Positions 51,160 through 59,882 are shown, counted from the first letter of the stretch. The stretch is 64,000 nt of DNA from an uncultured Acidobacteriia bacterium (GCA_903909435.1 CAIVVT010000241.1:25578-89577), one strand, 5' to 3'. Program-made: numbers and translations. Notes: generated by a model from the letters alone, not told the origin.

Positions 51160-53402
51160 AGCACTGGTTTCCCGTCCATCCACGCCGGTGTATCGACGCC
51201 GAACAGGCGTAGCGCGGTGGGAGCCATGTCCTCGATACCGGGGTCGACAGCGTCGATCCGCAGGTTGGAAAACAGAATGCCTGGGACGAGCACCGGATCC
51301 ACGCAATGGTCGCCGCTCCAGGCCTTCCCGTTGTCTTCGAGCACGCTCTCGGAGACCTTGCCCACGGCTCCATCCCATGACGCGCGATAGCCTTCGCTGT
51401 AGCCGACCAAAAAGTCGGGAGCGGCCTCTAGGTAGGGTCCGCGATAGAGCTTGCCTGTGGCGTAGACCTTCTGAATGGGCGTCTCTCCGGTTTCCTCGCG
51501 CAGGGCGGAGAGCTTGGTGATGATCTCCTGCTTCAGCAGTTCGGCCTCGCGCCCTGGCTCCACGATGCCGTGTGCTTCGCGGCCCTTTGTATTGAGGTAG
51601 AAGCCGCCGAGGCCCAGAGCGTATGCGCGGGTTCTGCTCCAATCGACCCCATCGAAAAACGAGCCGCTCACCAGGGCATCTCTGTGCAAATGCAAGTAGC
51701 CGTTGTCGCGCAGCCACGAATTGAGATTCACGCCGCGCCGGAACGAAGTGAACCCGTGGTCGGAGAGCACAAACAACGCGGTATGCGCATCGATGAAGGG
51801 CAGTGTCTTGCCGACCAGTTCATCCATCCGCTGGTACATTTCCTCGATCACTTTCGCATGCCGCTCAGATCCGCTCATGTTCGCGTAGAACATGTGCTGG
51901 ACGCGGTCGCTGGTGTCGAAGACGCAGGCCACGACGCCCTCTGGCGTGCTCTCGAGTGCGTTAAAGAACATCGCCTCGCGCTCTTCGTAAATCGAGTAGG
52001 CCTGCCGCAGAAAGGCATCTTCGTCGATCACGCCCTCATTGAGCGCCCAGGTGTCCTCTGCCATGCCTGCCGTCGCGTAGGAACCCAGCAGGTTCGCCAG
52101 GTACACGGCGTAGCACGAGGGGTGGCTGATGGGCAGCGCGGGCCGGCTCGGATCGATGTTGATCGGCGACATGTAAAGACTGCATTCGGGTCCGGTTTCC
52201 GTCAGCAGGAAGCGTGCGATACCGATCGCCGTAGCGCCAATCGCGGTGCGGAAAGTCAGCCGCAGCCAATCGGTGTAAGTGCCGGGCTCCAGCTTGACGC
52301 AGTGCTCTTGCAAGCGCAGTTCGTAGTTGCCGTTCTTGCCGAACAATCTGAACGGAATCAGCAACGGCTTTCCGTTTTCGATGAACGTGTCCTCGGGACC
52401 TTCGATCTCACCCGCATAGCCAGTGCCCGACACTGCGCGCAGTGGGTAACGGCTGCCGTTTTCATACGTCGCTTTCTCGACGCGCGTGCTGAATTGAGAG
52501 AAGCTGCCCTGGGTGCCCTTCAAGTCGGGCGTGCACATCGCTGAAAGCAGCTTGCCGTCGAACTGCTCGGGCGGAAAGGTGATGGGCACGCGGATGATCG
52601 TACATCCCACGCCCTGCTCGCCCAGGATCTTCCAGAAGGGTCGGCTTTTTTGCCGCAATTCGAGGGGGGAGAATGATAGCGGTATGCGCCAACGCCCGAT
52701 GCGCAAAACTCGATCCGGTTTCCCAACGCGGGCCGACGACAGCCGCGGCAGATAGGACTTCAAATCGCGGTCGAGGAAGTCGAAAATGTTGTGCTTGGCG
52801 GGGCTGACCCCTGTGGCGAAGGTGGACCAAGCGACGGGCGAGAGCGAAGGGTACGTGGTGCGTAGACGGCGGTAGCTGCCGGTCTCCGCGAGCCGCGCGA
52901 GGTTAGGGAGCTTGCCCTCGGCGATAAAGCGCTCCGTCAACTTGGGATCCAGCCCGTCGAGCCCCAGGAAGATAGTCTTCTTGACCAGCGCTTTGCGATT
53001 GCCTTTGCGTCGTTTCACAAGCCGCCAGAGCAGACGTAAGGGCCACAACAGCAGCGAAAACAGCGTCAGAAAGAAGCCCGCTATCAGCGTTAGAAAGGAA
53101 CCCAGAAAGGCGAACCCCGCGCCCGGCCCGATGTAGGCGAGGGTGACGGGATCGCGCTCTGGATTGGAGCCGGGGAGTCTATCGGAGCCGCGACCGTGAG
53201 GGAGCGGTAGTAGCGCGAACCAAATGGACGGGCGTTCCAAGGGGAGGCGGAAACAGGTGCGAACTATCACTCCCTTACGGTCGCGGCTCCGTTGGACGGG
53301 ATTGCTCCGTTCCAGACCGGCTTGCGAAATACTCCCGATTGCGAGCAGCGCTAGGAACAGCCCGCGCCCTGACATGCGGCCGATGTGCGAATCCACACTC
53401 AC
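51156..53402 (-). CDS. Membrane-anchored phosphodiesterase of the alkaline phosphatase superfamily, with in-frame repeat insertion
   Basis: 748 aa. GTG start at 53402 overlaps the upstream gene by 4 bp (GTGA); ATG at 53375 is an alternative. N-terminus: signal-like MSGRGLFLALLAIGS, then about 50 residues encoded by a 109-bp inverted-repeat element and its flanks, then AYIGPGAGFAFLGSFL and a TM segment up to residue 125. Relatives, as I recall them, pass directly from a short signal peptide to AYIGPGAGF, so the 50 residues look inserted. The catalytic domain at 135-745 has FLGLDGLDP, SPVAWSTFATG, HNIFDFLDRD, VLSDHGFTSFRRGVNLN and GDHCVDPVLVPG, all metal and nucleophile regions. Substrate unknown. 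Paralogue of the downstream lipoprotein, so probably the same pathway. Confidence 0.88.
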   Translation of the reverse strand: MSVDSHIGRMSGRGLFLALLAIGSISQAGLERSNPVQRSRDRKGVIVRTCFRLPLERPSIWFALLPLPHGRGSDRLPGSNPERDPVTLAYIGPGAGFAFLGSFLTLIAGFFLTLFSLLLWPLRLLWRLVKRRKGNRKALVKKTIFLGLDGLDPKLTERFIAEGKLPNLARLAETGSYRRLRTTYPSLSPVAWSTFATGVSPAKHNIFDFLDRDLKSYLPRLSSARVGKPDRVLRIGRWRIPLSFSPLELRQKSRPFWKILGEQGVGCTIIRVPITFPPEQFDGKLLSAMCTPDLKGTQGSFSQFSTRVEKATYENGSRYPLRAVSGTGYAGEIEGPEDTFIENGKPLLIPFRLFGKNGNYELRLQEHCVKLEPGTYTDWLRLTFRTAIGATAIGIARFLLTETGPECSLYMSPINIDPSRPALPISHPSCYAVYLANLLGSYATAGMAEDTWALNEGVIDEDAFLRQAYSIYEEREAMFFNALESTPEGVVACVFDTSDRVQHMFYANMSGSERHAKVIEEMYQRMDELVGKTLPFIDAHTALFVLSDHGFTSFRRGVNLNSWLRDNGYLHLHRDALVSGSFFDGVDWSRTRAYALGLGGFYLNTKGREAHGIVEPGREAELLKQEIITKLSALREETGETPIQKVYATGKLYRGPYLEAAPDFLVGYSEGYRASWDGAVGKVSESVLEDNGKAWSGDHCVDPVLVPGILFSNLRIDAVDPGIEDMAPTALRLFGVDTPAWMDGKPVL
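53183..53291. repeat. REPIN/MITE-like element with 22-bp inverted repeats, inside a coding region
   Basis: Left arm 53183-53204 and right arm 53270-53291 are inverted copies (CGGAGCCGCGACCGTGAG followed by GGAG; one mismatch in 22). The total is 109 bp, with no transposase inside. Flanking it are near-identical 11-mers GACGGGATCGC (53145-53155) and GACGGGATTGC (53295-53305), exactly 150 bp apart, so 50 codons. The insertion therefore keeps the reading frame of the phosphodiesterase gene. Palindromes of this type (GCCGCGACCGT-AGGGAG) are mobile repeats I recall as widespread in acidobacteria and planctomycetes. A half copy occurs at 57444. Confidence 0.85.
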
Positions 53403-54268
53403 CGCAGTTTGCCCTCGACGAACGGGACTTCCAAAACCTTCTCGTGGAGGATCGGTCCGTGACCGAAGTAGCCTTCTTCTCCGAACAATTCACCGTGATC
53501 GGCCGTGATCGTGATGTACGTATTCTCTGGCACCAAGTCGAACAATTCTTCGACAACCCGATCCAAATACTTAACCGCATGCACCTGGCGCGCGCGCAGT
53601 TCGTCGAGCTTCGGCTGGTTGAAAAACCGCTCCTTCCGGGCAGAGAGCTTGCCACCCACAACCTGGTCATCGAGGTGCTTGAACACGCCGTGCACGCCGT
53701 GCAATACCGGCCACTTGTCACGGGGTTCGTCTGGCAGCGCGTAGGGGTAATGTGTTTCTCCCACGTTCAGCATCCAGAAGGACGGGCGCTCCTCAGAGAA
53801 GTGCAGTTCCTGAACCATGGCGCGCATGTCGTTGTGGCTCGCCATCAGCCTAAAACTGTCGAAACCGACGTTGATCGGCGTCTTCGGATTCAACACCGGC
53901 AGAGAGACTCGCGCGTGCGTCTCGTAGCCTAGAGTGTCTTTGAGGAATGGTGGTAAATAGAGCCGGGGCACGAGCGACTTGAATTCGAAATCCGAGCACC
54001 CGAGGCGCTCGTTGAATTGCAGGAAGTCCTTCTTGTAATACTCCGACGCGAAGACGTGCTTCGGGCTCACGTGCGGCATCAAGCCCATCAGCAGGTTGAA
54101 ATGTGACGGGGCGGTCCAGGAGGCGTAGGACCAGCGCTTCTCCACCTTGCCAAGCTTGCGCATACTCTTGGGCCGGGCACGGATGAACGAGTCGTATCGA
54201 CAGCTGTCGAAGACGACCAGAATGTAGTTGTTGCGCCGCGGGAGCTTGCCTGTATGGACTGCCGTCAC
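53399..54268 (-). CDS. Sulfatase-like metalloenzyme of the alkaline phosphatase superfamily
   Basis: About 289 aa from GTG at 54268; an ATG further up at 54397 keeps the frame but gives a non-conserved N-terminus. The fold starts with the metal site ILVVFDSCRYDSF, then WSYASWTAPSHFNLLMG. In sulfatases this loop has Cys/Ser-x-Pro-x-Arg; here it is Thr-Ala-Pro-Ser-His, so it is not a formylglycine sulfatase and is closer to phosphoglycerol- or phosphoethanolamine-transferase-type members that use Thr. The second metal site is ITADHGELFGEEGYFGHG. No signal peptide, so cytosolic, unlike its two exported neighbours. A TATAAT sits 10 bp before the GTG. Its stop overlaps the next gene's GTG, making it the head of the cluster. 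Confidence 0.78.
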   Translation of the reverse strand: MTAVHTGKLPRRNNYILVVFDSCRYDSFIRARPKSMRKLGKVEKRWSYASWTAPSHFNLLMGLMPHVSPKHVFASEYYKKDFLQFNERLGCSDFEFKSLVPRLYLPPFLKDTLGYETHARVSLPVLNPKTPINVGFDSFRLMASHNDMRAMVQELHFSEERPSFWMLNVGETHYPYALPDEPRDKWPVLHGVHGVFKHLDDQVVGGKLSARKERFFNQPKLDELRARQVHAVKYLDRVVEELFDLVPENTYITITADHGELFGEEGYFGHGPILHEKVLEVPFVEGKLR

Positions 54269-54407
54269 AGTTGCTCGATTATAACGGTTTGGCGAATCAG
54301 ATACCCGTACAGGGTCGTACCCGTTGTTGGGAGTTCGAGCGATGCTCGGCAAAGAAAGAGCGAAGATGCCGGCAGGTCGCTCTAAAGTCCATGCCAAAAC
54401 GGACCGG

Positions 54408-56663
54408 CTAGCGCACCTTCCATTTTGACGATAGCGACGCGATCTTGTCGTCGAGGTTCGGCGGCGCCTGCGGTTTCTGCGGAGGACGAGGAGTCCGTAC
54501 GGGTGGCCCTTGCAAGGCTTTGATAGACAGCGCGATCCGCTTGATCTTCGGGTCCACGCTGAGCACTTTCACCTTAACGATCTGGCCCGCTTTGACCACT
54601 TCAGAAGCATCGCGGATGTAGCGGTTCGAGAGTTCGCTGATATGGACCAGCCCGTCCTGGTGGACACCGACATCAACGAACGCTCCGAACTTGGTAACGT
54701 TGGTCACCACGCCTTCCAACTCCATGCCAGGCTGGACGTCAGAGATCTCCTTGACGGCATCGTTGAAGCACGGTGCGACGAACTTGTCGCGCGGGTCGCG
54801 GCCTGGCTTACGCAGTTCTTCCAGGATGTCGTTGAGCGTGAACGAGCCGGCCACTAACTGCGCCCGGTCGATCTTCTCCACCAGTTTGGGATCCTTGATG
54901 ATCTCTTTAACCATGACGCTCAAAGACCGGGCCATCTGCTCGACCACGCTGTAGGACTCGGGGTGAACGGCGGTCATGTCCAGCGGGTTCTCGCCGTCCC
55001 GGATGCGCAGGAATCCTGCCGCTTGCTCGAAGGTCTTCGGCCCGATTCCGGGCACCGCCTTCAGTTGGACGCGGGAACGGAACTTCCCGTTTTCGTTGCG
55101 GAAGGTAACGATGTTGAGTGCGGTACGTTCATTGATGCCGGCGACGTAGCGCATCAGCGTCCACGAGGCTGTGTTGAGGTCCACCCCCACGCGGTTCACG
55201 CAGCTTTCGATGACGGTTTCGAGGCCCTGCTGCAGGTTCTTCTGATCGACGTCGTGCTGGTACTGTCCTACGCCAATCGACTTCGGATCGACCTTCACAA
55301 GCTCGGAAAGCGGGTCCTGCAGTCGGCGGGCAATCGAAATGGCGCCGCGGACGGTCAAGTCCAGGTCCGGAAATTCCTGGCGCGCGACGTCGGACGCGGA
55401 GTAGACACTCGCGCCGGATTCGCTGACGGTGACCGCGAAGATCCCGCTTAGTCCTTCCGACCTCAGGAATTCGCGAACGAACGCATCGGTCTCGCGCGAG
55501 GCCGTACCGTTGCCGATGGCGATGGCACATACGTTGTGCTTCAGCAGCAAGGTCTTCAGTTTCGAAGTCGCTCCGGCGGTGTCCGTTTTCCCTTGCAGAT
55601 AGACCACGTCGTGGGCGAGGAATTTGCCTGTTTCGTCCACCACGGCGATCTTGCAGCCCGTGCGGATACCAGGGTCGATGCCGAGTACGGAGATGGGACC
55701 GGCTGGCGGCGCGAGCAGCAAGTTTTGCAGATTCTCGCGGAAGACGTTGATCGCTTCGGTGTCGGAGCGCTTCTTCAATTCCAGCCGGATTTCGGTTTGA
55801 ATGGACGAGTTGAGCAAGCGCTGCCATGAGTCTTCAATGGCTTGTTCCAGGTGCGGCGTCCAGTCGCCCATCTGTCGCAGGATTCGGTAGCGCAGGATGC
55901 CGACGGCCCGCAGCGGCTCGGTCTCGATCAGAAAGAAGAGGATGTTCTCGCCTTCGCCGCGGCGGATGGCCAGCATGCGATGCGACGGGATCGACTTCAC
56001 AGGTTCGCGGTAGTCGTAATACATCGTGAACTTGGATTGCTCATCCACCGCGTCAGTCATCTTGCGACTGACCACCACGCCCTCGTCCAACATGAGTTGG
56101 CGCACGGCCTTGCGCACGTCCGCGTCCTCGCTGATCATCTCCGCGACGATATGGCGCGCACCTTCCAGCGCATCCGCGACATCCGTGACGCCCTTCTCCG
56201 GGTTGACGAAGGTGGTGGCGAGAACTTCGAGCGGCTCCGGGCCGGGCTCCTGTGCCCACAGGTATAGAGCGAGCGGTTCCAGGCCCTTCTCTCGCGCAAT
56301 AGTGGCCTTGGTGCGGCGCTTCGGCTTGTAGGGCAGATAGAAGTCTTCGAGTTCGCTCTTATCGAGTGCGGCGTCGATGCGGGCCTTCAGATCGGGCGTC
56401 AATTTGCCCTGCTCGGCGATGGAGGCGAGGATCGTTTCGCGGCGTGCGGCGAGGTCGCGAAAGTAGCACAGCTTCTCCTCGATGTCGCGGATCTGGACTT
56501 CGTCCAGGTTCCCCGTAACCTCTTTGCGATAGCGCGCAATGAAGGGCACCGTGCCGCCCTCGTCGAGCAATTCGATTACGGCGACGAGTCCGCGCAGCGG
56601 CACATTCAATACCTGCGCGACGTGGACCAGGATTTCGGGTAAGAGAGATTTTCGGTCTGGCAT
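54408..56663 (-). CDS. tex: Tex family RNA-binding transcription accessory protein
   Basis: About 751 aa, standard length. Cytoplasmic. N-terminal helical region (PFIARYRKEVTGNLDEVQIRDIEE, the family start), YqgF/RuvC-like domain around 325-450 (VLGIDPGIRTGCKIAVVDETG, AIGNGTASRETD), helix-hairpin-helix region (LKAVPGIGPKTFEQAAGFLR) and C-terminal S1 domain (GMELEGVVTNVTKFGAFVDVGV, GLVHISELS, VKVLSVDPKIKRIALSIK). Tex binds RNA and influences transcription or translation and stress tolerance. I use ATG at 56663; a TTG two codons up is also possible. Transcribed separately from the phosphoesterase cluster beneath it, whose first gene begins about 140 bp on. Confidence 0.96.
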   Translation of the reverse strand: MPDRKSLLPEILVHVAQVLNVPLRGLVAVIELLDEGGTVPFIARYRKEVTGNLDEVQIRDIEEKLCYFRDLAARRETILASIAEQGKLTPDLKARIDAALDKSELEDFYLPYKPKRRTKATIAREKGLEPLALYLWAQEPGPEPLEVLATTFVNPEKGVTDVADALEGARHIVAEMISEDADVRKAVRQLMLDEGVVVSRKMTDAVDEQSKFTMYYDYREPVKSIPSHRMLAIRRGEGENILFFLIETEPLRAVGILRYRILRQMGDWTPHLEQAIEDSWQRLLNSSIQTEIRLELKKRSDTEAINVFRENLQNLLLAPPAGPISVLGIDPGIRTGCKIAVVDETGKFLAHDVVYLQGKTDTAGATSKLKTLLLKHNVCAIAIGNGTASRETDAFVREFLRSEGLSGIFAVTVSESGASVYSASDVARQEFPDLDLTVRGAISIARRLQDPLSELVKVDPKSIGVGQYQHDVDQKNLQQGLETVIESCVNRVGVDLNTASWTLMRYVAGINERTALNIVTFRNENGKFRSRVQLKAVPGIGPKTFEQAAGFLRIRDGENPLDMTAVHPESYSVVEQMARSLSVMVKEIIKDPKLVEKIDRAQLVAGSFTLNDILEELRKPGRDPRDKFVAPCFNDAVKEISDVQPGMELEGVVTNVTKFGAFVDVGVHQDGLVHISELSNRYIRDASEVVKAGQIVKVKVLSVDPKIKRIALSIKALQGPPVRTPRPPQKPQAPPNLDDKIASLSSKWKVR

Positions 56664-56834
56664 GGACAACTCAGCCCCATGTTAAGCACAACTCAGGCGG
56701 CAGTAAGAGTTGACAAACGGCGGGGTGAAGTGATGCGAAAGCGGGTATTCGGTGCAGCGCTACCTGAGGCCGTAACCTCGTCAATCAGGGCTGTTCGAAC
56801 CGAAGTTGCTGAACGAGCGTTCCGAATTTCAGAA

Positions 56835-56869
56835 AACCCGTGGCCAGACTACTCGGCCCAGCCACGGTT
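56835..56869 (-). terminator. Terminator after the small secreted protein at 56.9 kb
   Basis: On the minus strand AACCGTGGC ... GCCACGGGTT (arms at 56861-56869 and 56835-56844) is followed by TTTTCTGAAATT. It lies about 17 bp beyond the stop of the 120-aa gene, in the right orientation. The stem has one bulge. Confidence 0.65.
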
Positions 56870-56885
56870 CGGGGTCGCGGACTGC

Positions 56886-57248
56886 CTAGTCGAACTTCAC
56901 CAGGCTCTGGGTTCCCTTAAGTTCGATGGCGATGATGCGCGGTTGGCCGGCATCTTGAACCTGATGGGTGATGGTCTTGGTGAATTCCGCCTTGGCGGAC
57001 TCGGTTTTTGCGGTAACGGTGAAGGCCGTGTCGTTTCCTTGCTTCGTAAAGACCACGTTCGTGCCTTCGACCTTGAACTTGTACTCGCCCGGTTTCAATA
57101 CGACACTTCCGACTTTGGTGGCCGCTCCAATCGTGAGTTCGTAGTTTTTGACCTTATCTTTGCCGCCGCCATTGGCGCTGGCGATGCCGACGATGAGCAA
57201 GCCCAGTAGCACCGGGAATAACACAAAAACTCTCTTCGGATTCAGCAT
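56886..57248 (-). CDS. Small secreted beta-rich protein, function unknown
   Basis: 120 aa with a signal peptide at residues 1-26 (FVLFPVLLGLLIVGIASA). The mature part is beta-rich: YELTIGAATKVGSVVLKPGEYKFKVEGTNVVF, then IIAIELKGTQSLVKFD. This pattern (KPGEYKxxVEGxxAxF) recurs in many acidobacterial exported small proteins; role unknown, with a single-domain beta-sandwich likely. The start at 57248 has AGGAG at good spacing; the extra upstream frame is excluded because it would bury the signal peptide. Own terminator, divergent from the regulator gene at 57.6 kb. Confidence 0.82.
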   Translation of the reverse strand: MLNPKRVFVLFPVLLGLLIVGIASANGGGKDKVKNYELTIGAATKVGSVVLKPGEYKFKVEGTNVVFTKQGNDTAFTVTAKTESAKAEFTKTITHQVQDAGQPRIIAIELKGTQSLVKFD

Positions 57249-57580
57249 TTCGATAACTCCTAATTGGTTAAGATTGTGTTGACTCGCCCTGGCCCCTAAC
57301 CGCGGAAAGAATGCCTGGCCGATTTCGCGCTCGCCGGACATGGGTCCATTCTGGCCGATGGTCTTCCGGCGGGTGTAAGGCGAATCTAGATATCAGCTCA
57401 CAGGACCATTGAAACCAATCGTTAGACAGCCTAAACAGGTCTGTTACGGTAGCGGCTCCGGGGGAGGGTAATAACTGCTGTAGAATGAAACAGATGATGC
57501 CTCATAGCGCCGATGAGCAGGGGCAGGTATGATACCTGGTGGCCACCTGCACAAGTAGGCCCGTCGGGTGGGGAGAGACG
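57249..57580. other. Divergent promoter region
   Basis: About 330 bp between the divergent small secreted protein and the FGRDP-type regulator. Contains a REP-like half-site (57444-57460) and the presumed promoters. A GGGGAGAG at 57570-57577 serves the rightward gene. Confidence 0.5.
57444..57460. repeat. Solo half of the REPIN-type palindrome
   Basis: TTACGGTAGCGGCTCCG matches the right arm of the element at 53270-53291 (TTACGGTCGCGGCTCCG) at 16 of 17 positions. No partner arm is found nearby, so it is a single REP unit or remnant. Confidence 0.6.
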
Positions 57581-58834
57581 TTGGCGAGCAGCTCTAAGTT
57601 GGCCGAAACTCGTATGCGCGGCACGCGAGAAAATGGTCCATCGGAACCTCCTGGTAGCAACAGCGAAGATGCTCTTGTTCAGAGCCAAGTGGTGGTGGCC
57701 GAGGCCGTGCGTGAGCAGCTTGAACGCATCCTCGTCAGTGCGCCATTCCGCAACAGCAAGCGCTATCCCGCTCTTTTGCGATTTGTAGTTGAACGCACCC
57801 TGGACGGACGTTCCGGCGAGCTGAAGGAACGCAACGTCGCCGTCGATGTCTTTGGAAGAGACCCATCGTACGATCCCAGTACCGATCCCGTCGTTCGCAT
57901 TTCGGCAGGCGAGGTCCGCAAGCGCCTGGCTCAGTATTACCAGGAGCCTGGCCATGGTAGTGAGGTCCGAATTGAACTGCCGTTGGGTTCCTACCAACCT
58001 GAATTCCACTCTCCGTTGGTCGCGGCAGTGGATTCGACTCAGCTTGCTGACGTGCCTGCGGAACACCGCCAGCCAAATCACTCACGGAGGCTGCTATTCT
58101 TCCTCGCTGCGATCCTGCTGGTGCTTGTGGCGCTTCTCGCAGTTCGGTCCTGGAAAAAGCAATCCGCGCTGGATCTTTTCTGGCGCCCTGTCGTTTCTCC
58201 TGCGGGCAGTACGGTCGTTGTATGTTTTGGCGGCAGTGGGCCGCGCCTCCCGTGGGATCCGCCGGCCGGAGTTGGCCCGAGCCTGCGCGTACCCTGGTGG
58301 GATGCCGAAACGCTCGCCCGGCTAGCCGGAGTGATTCAGGCGAAGGGCGCCTCGCTGCAATTGATTCGGGAGGATCAAGCAACATTCGACGATTTCCAGC
58401 AAGCCCCAGCCGTTTTGATCGGCGCATTCAACGACGCCTGGACGCTCCGGCTGATGGAAAAGATGCGTTTCACGTTTCAAAGAGAAGGAACTTTGTCGTG
58501 GATTGCGGATCGCGAGCATCCCTCGTTGCGAAATTGGAAGATCGAAATGAGCCAGATTGACAGCAAGGGCCAGTTTCTAGTGAAGGAAGACTACGCGGTG
58601 ATCTCGCGGGTGTCGAACCCCACGACAGGCCGGATCACGATCACAGTTGCGGGTCTGTACGGCTTTGGGACGCTTGCAGCGGGGAGGTTCCTGACTGATC
58701 CGTCGTTCTTGAAGGCGATGTCTGAACGGGCTCCTGCCGGTTGGCAAGACCGCAACATGCAAATCGTGATCGGGACGGAGGTGATTCAAGACAATTCGGG
58801 ACCACCGCGCGTCCTTGCTACGGCTTTCTGGTAG
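57581..58834 (+). CDS. Acidobacterial membrane protein with putative DNA-binding FGRDP domain
   Basis: About 417 aa. TTG at 57581 is chosen because GGGGAGAG lies just before it; GTG at 57539 and ATG at 57614 are alternatives. Residues 40-130 (numbering from TTG) hold the domain seen in many acidobacterial regulators: FRNSKRYPALLRFVVERTLDG, ELKERNVAVDVFGRDPSYDPSTDPVVRISAGEVRKRLAQYY, a helix-rich module I infer to bind DNA or RNA by analogy with the winged-helix neighbours. One TM helix is around residues 175-195 (LLFFLAAILLVLVALLAV). The C-terminal 215 residues are extracytoplasmic, with no recognised domain. Reads like a one-component signalling protein; targets unknown. Single gene. Confidence 0.75.
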   Translation: MASSSKLAETRMRGTRENGPSEPPGSNSEDALVQSQVVVAEAVREQLERILVSAPFRNSKRYPALLRFVVERTLDGRSGELKERNVAVDVFGRDPSYDPSTDPVVRISAGEVRKRLAQYYQEPGHGSEVRIELPLGSYQPEFHSPLVAAVDSTQLADVPAEHRQPNHSRRLLFFLAAILLVLVALLAVRSWKKQSALDLFWRPVVSPAGSTVVVCFGGSGPRLPWDPPAGVGPSLRVPWWDAETLARLAGVIQAKGASLQLIREDQATFDDFQQAPAVLIGAFNDAWTLRLMEKMRFTFQREGTLSWIADREHPSLRNWKIEMSQIDSKGQFLVKEDYAVISRVSNPTTGRITITVAGLYGFGTLAAGRFLTDPSFLKAMSERAPAGWQDRNMQIVIGTEVIQDNSGPPRVLATAFW

Positions 58835-58894
58835 ACCCGCGTCGTCTTTGGGGGCCGCGTAGGCCATGGACCGCGCACGCGGCTGTTCGGCCGA

Positions 58895-59806
58895 TCAATC
58901 TGCAGGCTCAGTTCGCAGCGGTCCAAACCCGACCGGTGTTTGAGGTGCCTCGTTCACTTCCAGATGGAAAACGTCCGGTCGCGCGTAATGCCCCACGACA
59001 TCGAGATCAAACTTGCCTTCGGCGATTCTGTCCAGGTCAATTTCAGCTGACAAGATTCCCTCGCCGTTTCTGAGCGGACCTGCCAGCGCCTCGCCCAGCG
59101 GCCCAATGATCGCACTCCCGCCGGCGATGCTGGTTGCAGCGGTTTCGCCGCACACGAACTGGGCGGACGAAAGTACGTAGCAGCGGCCCTCCAGTGCGAT
59201 GTGCCGCAGCGTGGGCAGCCATGTCTCCCGGTCGTCAACCGTGGGCGCGCAGTACAACTGCACGCCCTTGGCGTACATTGCTGCGCGAAGCAAGGGCATG
59301 TAGTTCTCCCAGCATATGACCGCACCCATCCGTCCGAATCCGGTGTCGACCACGGGCAGGGTTGAACCATCGCCGCAGCCCCAGATCAACCGCTCCATCG
59401 CCGTCGGCATAAGCTTACGATGCTTGCCTGCCAGGGCGCCCTCGGGCGAAAAGAAGAGCACCGTGCAGTACAGTGTTCCGCCGTCACGCTCGATCACGCC
59501 AATCACCAGCCAGATGCGATTCCGCTGAGCTGCTTTCGCCATCCGAATCGTTGCCGGTCCCGGCACCTCGACCGCGCTATCCCAGTAGCGGCGGAACTCC
59601 GTCCGGCCTTCCGGAGACCGTGATCCGACGCGCGCTCCGAAATCGGCGCCTTTTGGATACCCACCTACGAAAGCCTCGGGGAACAGCGCGAGGCGCGCCC
59701 CTGCAGAGGAAGCCTCGGCTAACCAACGTTCGGCTTTCTCGACGCAGGCCATGGCATCGAACGGAACCGATCCGGCTTGCACCACGGCAACGCGGGTTGG
59801 ACTCAT
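58895..59806 (-). CDS. Nitrilase
   Basis: 303 aa, cytoplasmic, C-N hydrolase superfamily. The catalytic triad can be read: Glu in ALFPEAFVGGYPKG (about 46), Lys in GKHRKLMPT (about 135), Cys in AVICWENYMPLLR (about 167). CWENYMPL and the YPKG segment are typical of branch 1 nitrilases that hydrolyse organic nitriles to acids, rather than amidases. The start at 59806 (MSPTRVAVVQAG) is set by the first strand; the open frame continues 69 codons further up into the intergenic region but is not protein-like. Single gene on the minus strand, with no co-regulated partner visible. Confidence 0.92.
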   Translation of the reverse strand: MSPTRVAVVQAGSVPFDAMACVEKAERWLAEASSAGARLALFPEAFVGGYPKGADFGARVGSRSPEGRTEFRRYWDSAVEVPGPATIRMAKAAQRNRIWLVIGVIERDGGTLYCTVLFFSPEGALAGKHRKLMPTAMERLIWGCGDGSTLPVVDTGFGRMGAVICWENYMPLLRAAMYAKGVQLYCAPTVDDRETWLPTLRHIALEGRCYVLSSAQFVCGETAATSIAGGSAIIGPLGEALAGPLRNGEGILSAEIDLDRIAEGKFDLDVVGHYARPDVFHLEVNEAPQTPVGFGPLRTEPAD

Positions 59807-59882
59807 GCGGGCAAGTTTAGCAACCCGAACGCCTCTCGTAGGGCGACTTGGTAACGCGGCCGCTCGTTGATCGAGAGATGAG

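Noticed and set aside
49273..51717. 814-codon version of the lipoprotein phosphodiesterase
   Set aside because: The N-terminal part is an out-of-frame shadow of the upstream paralogue; the lipobox and ATGA overlap support the start at 51159.
53399..54268. Calling the cluster-head gene a true sulfatase
   Set aside because: The formylglycine motif (Cys/Ser-x-Pro-x-Arg) is absent; the loop reads TAPSH.
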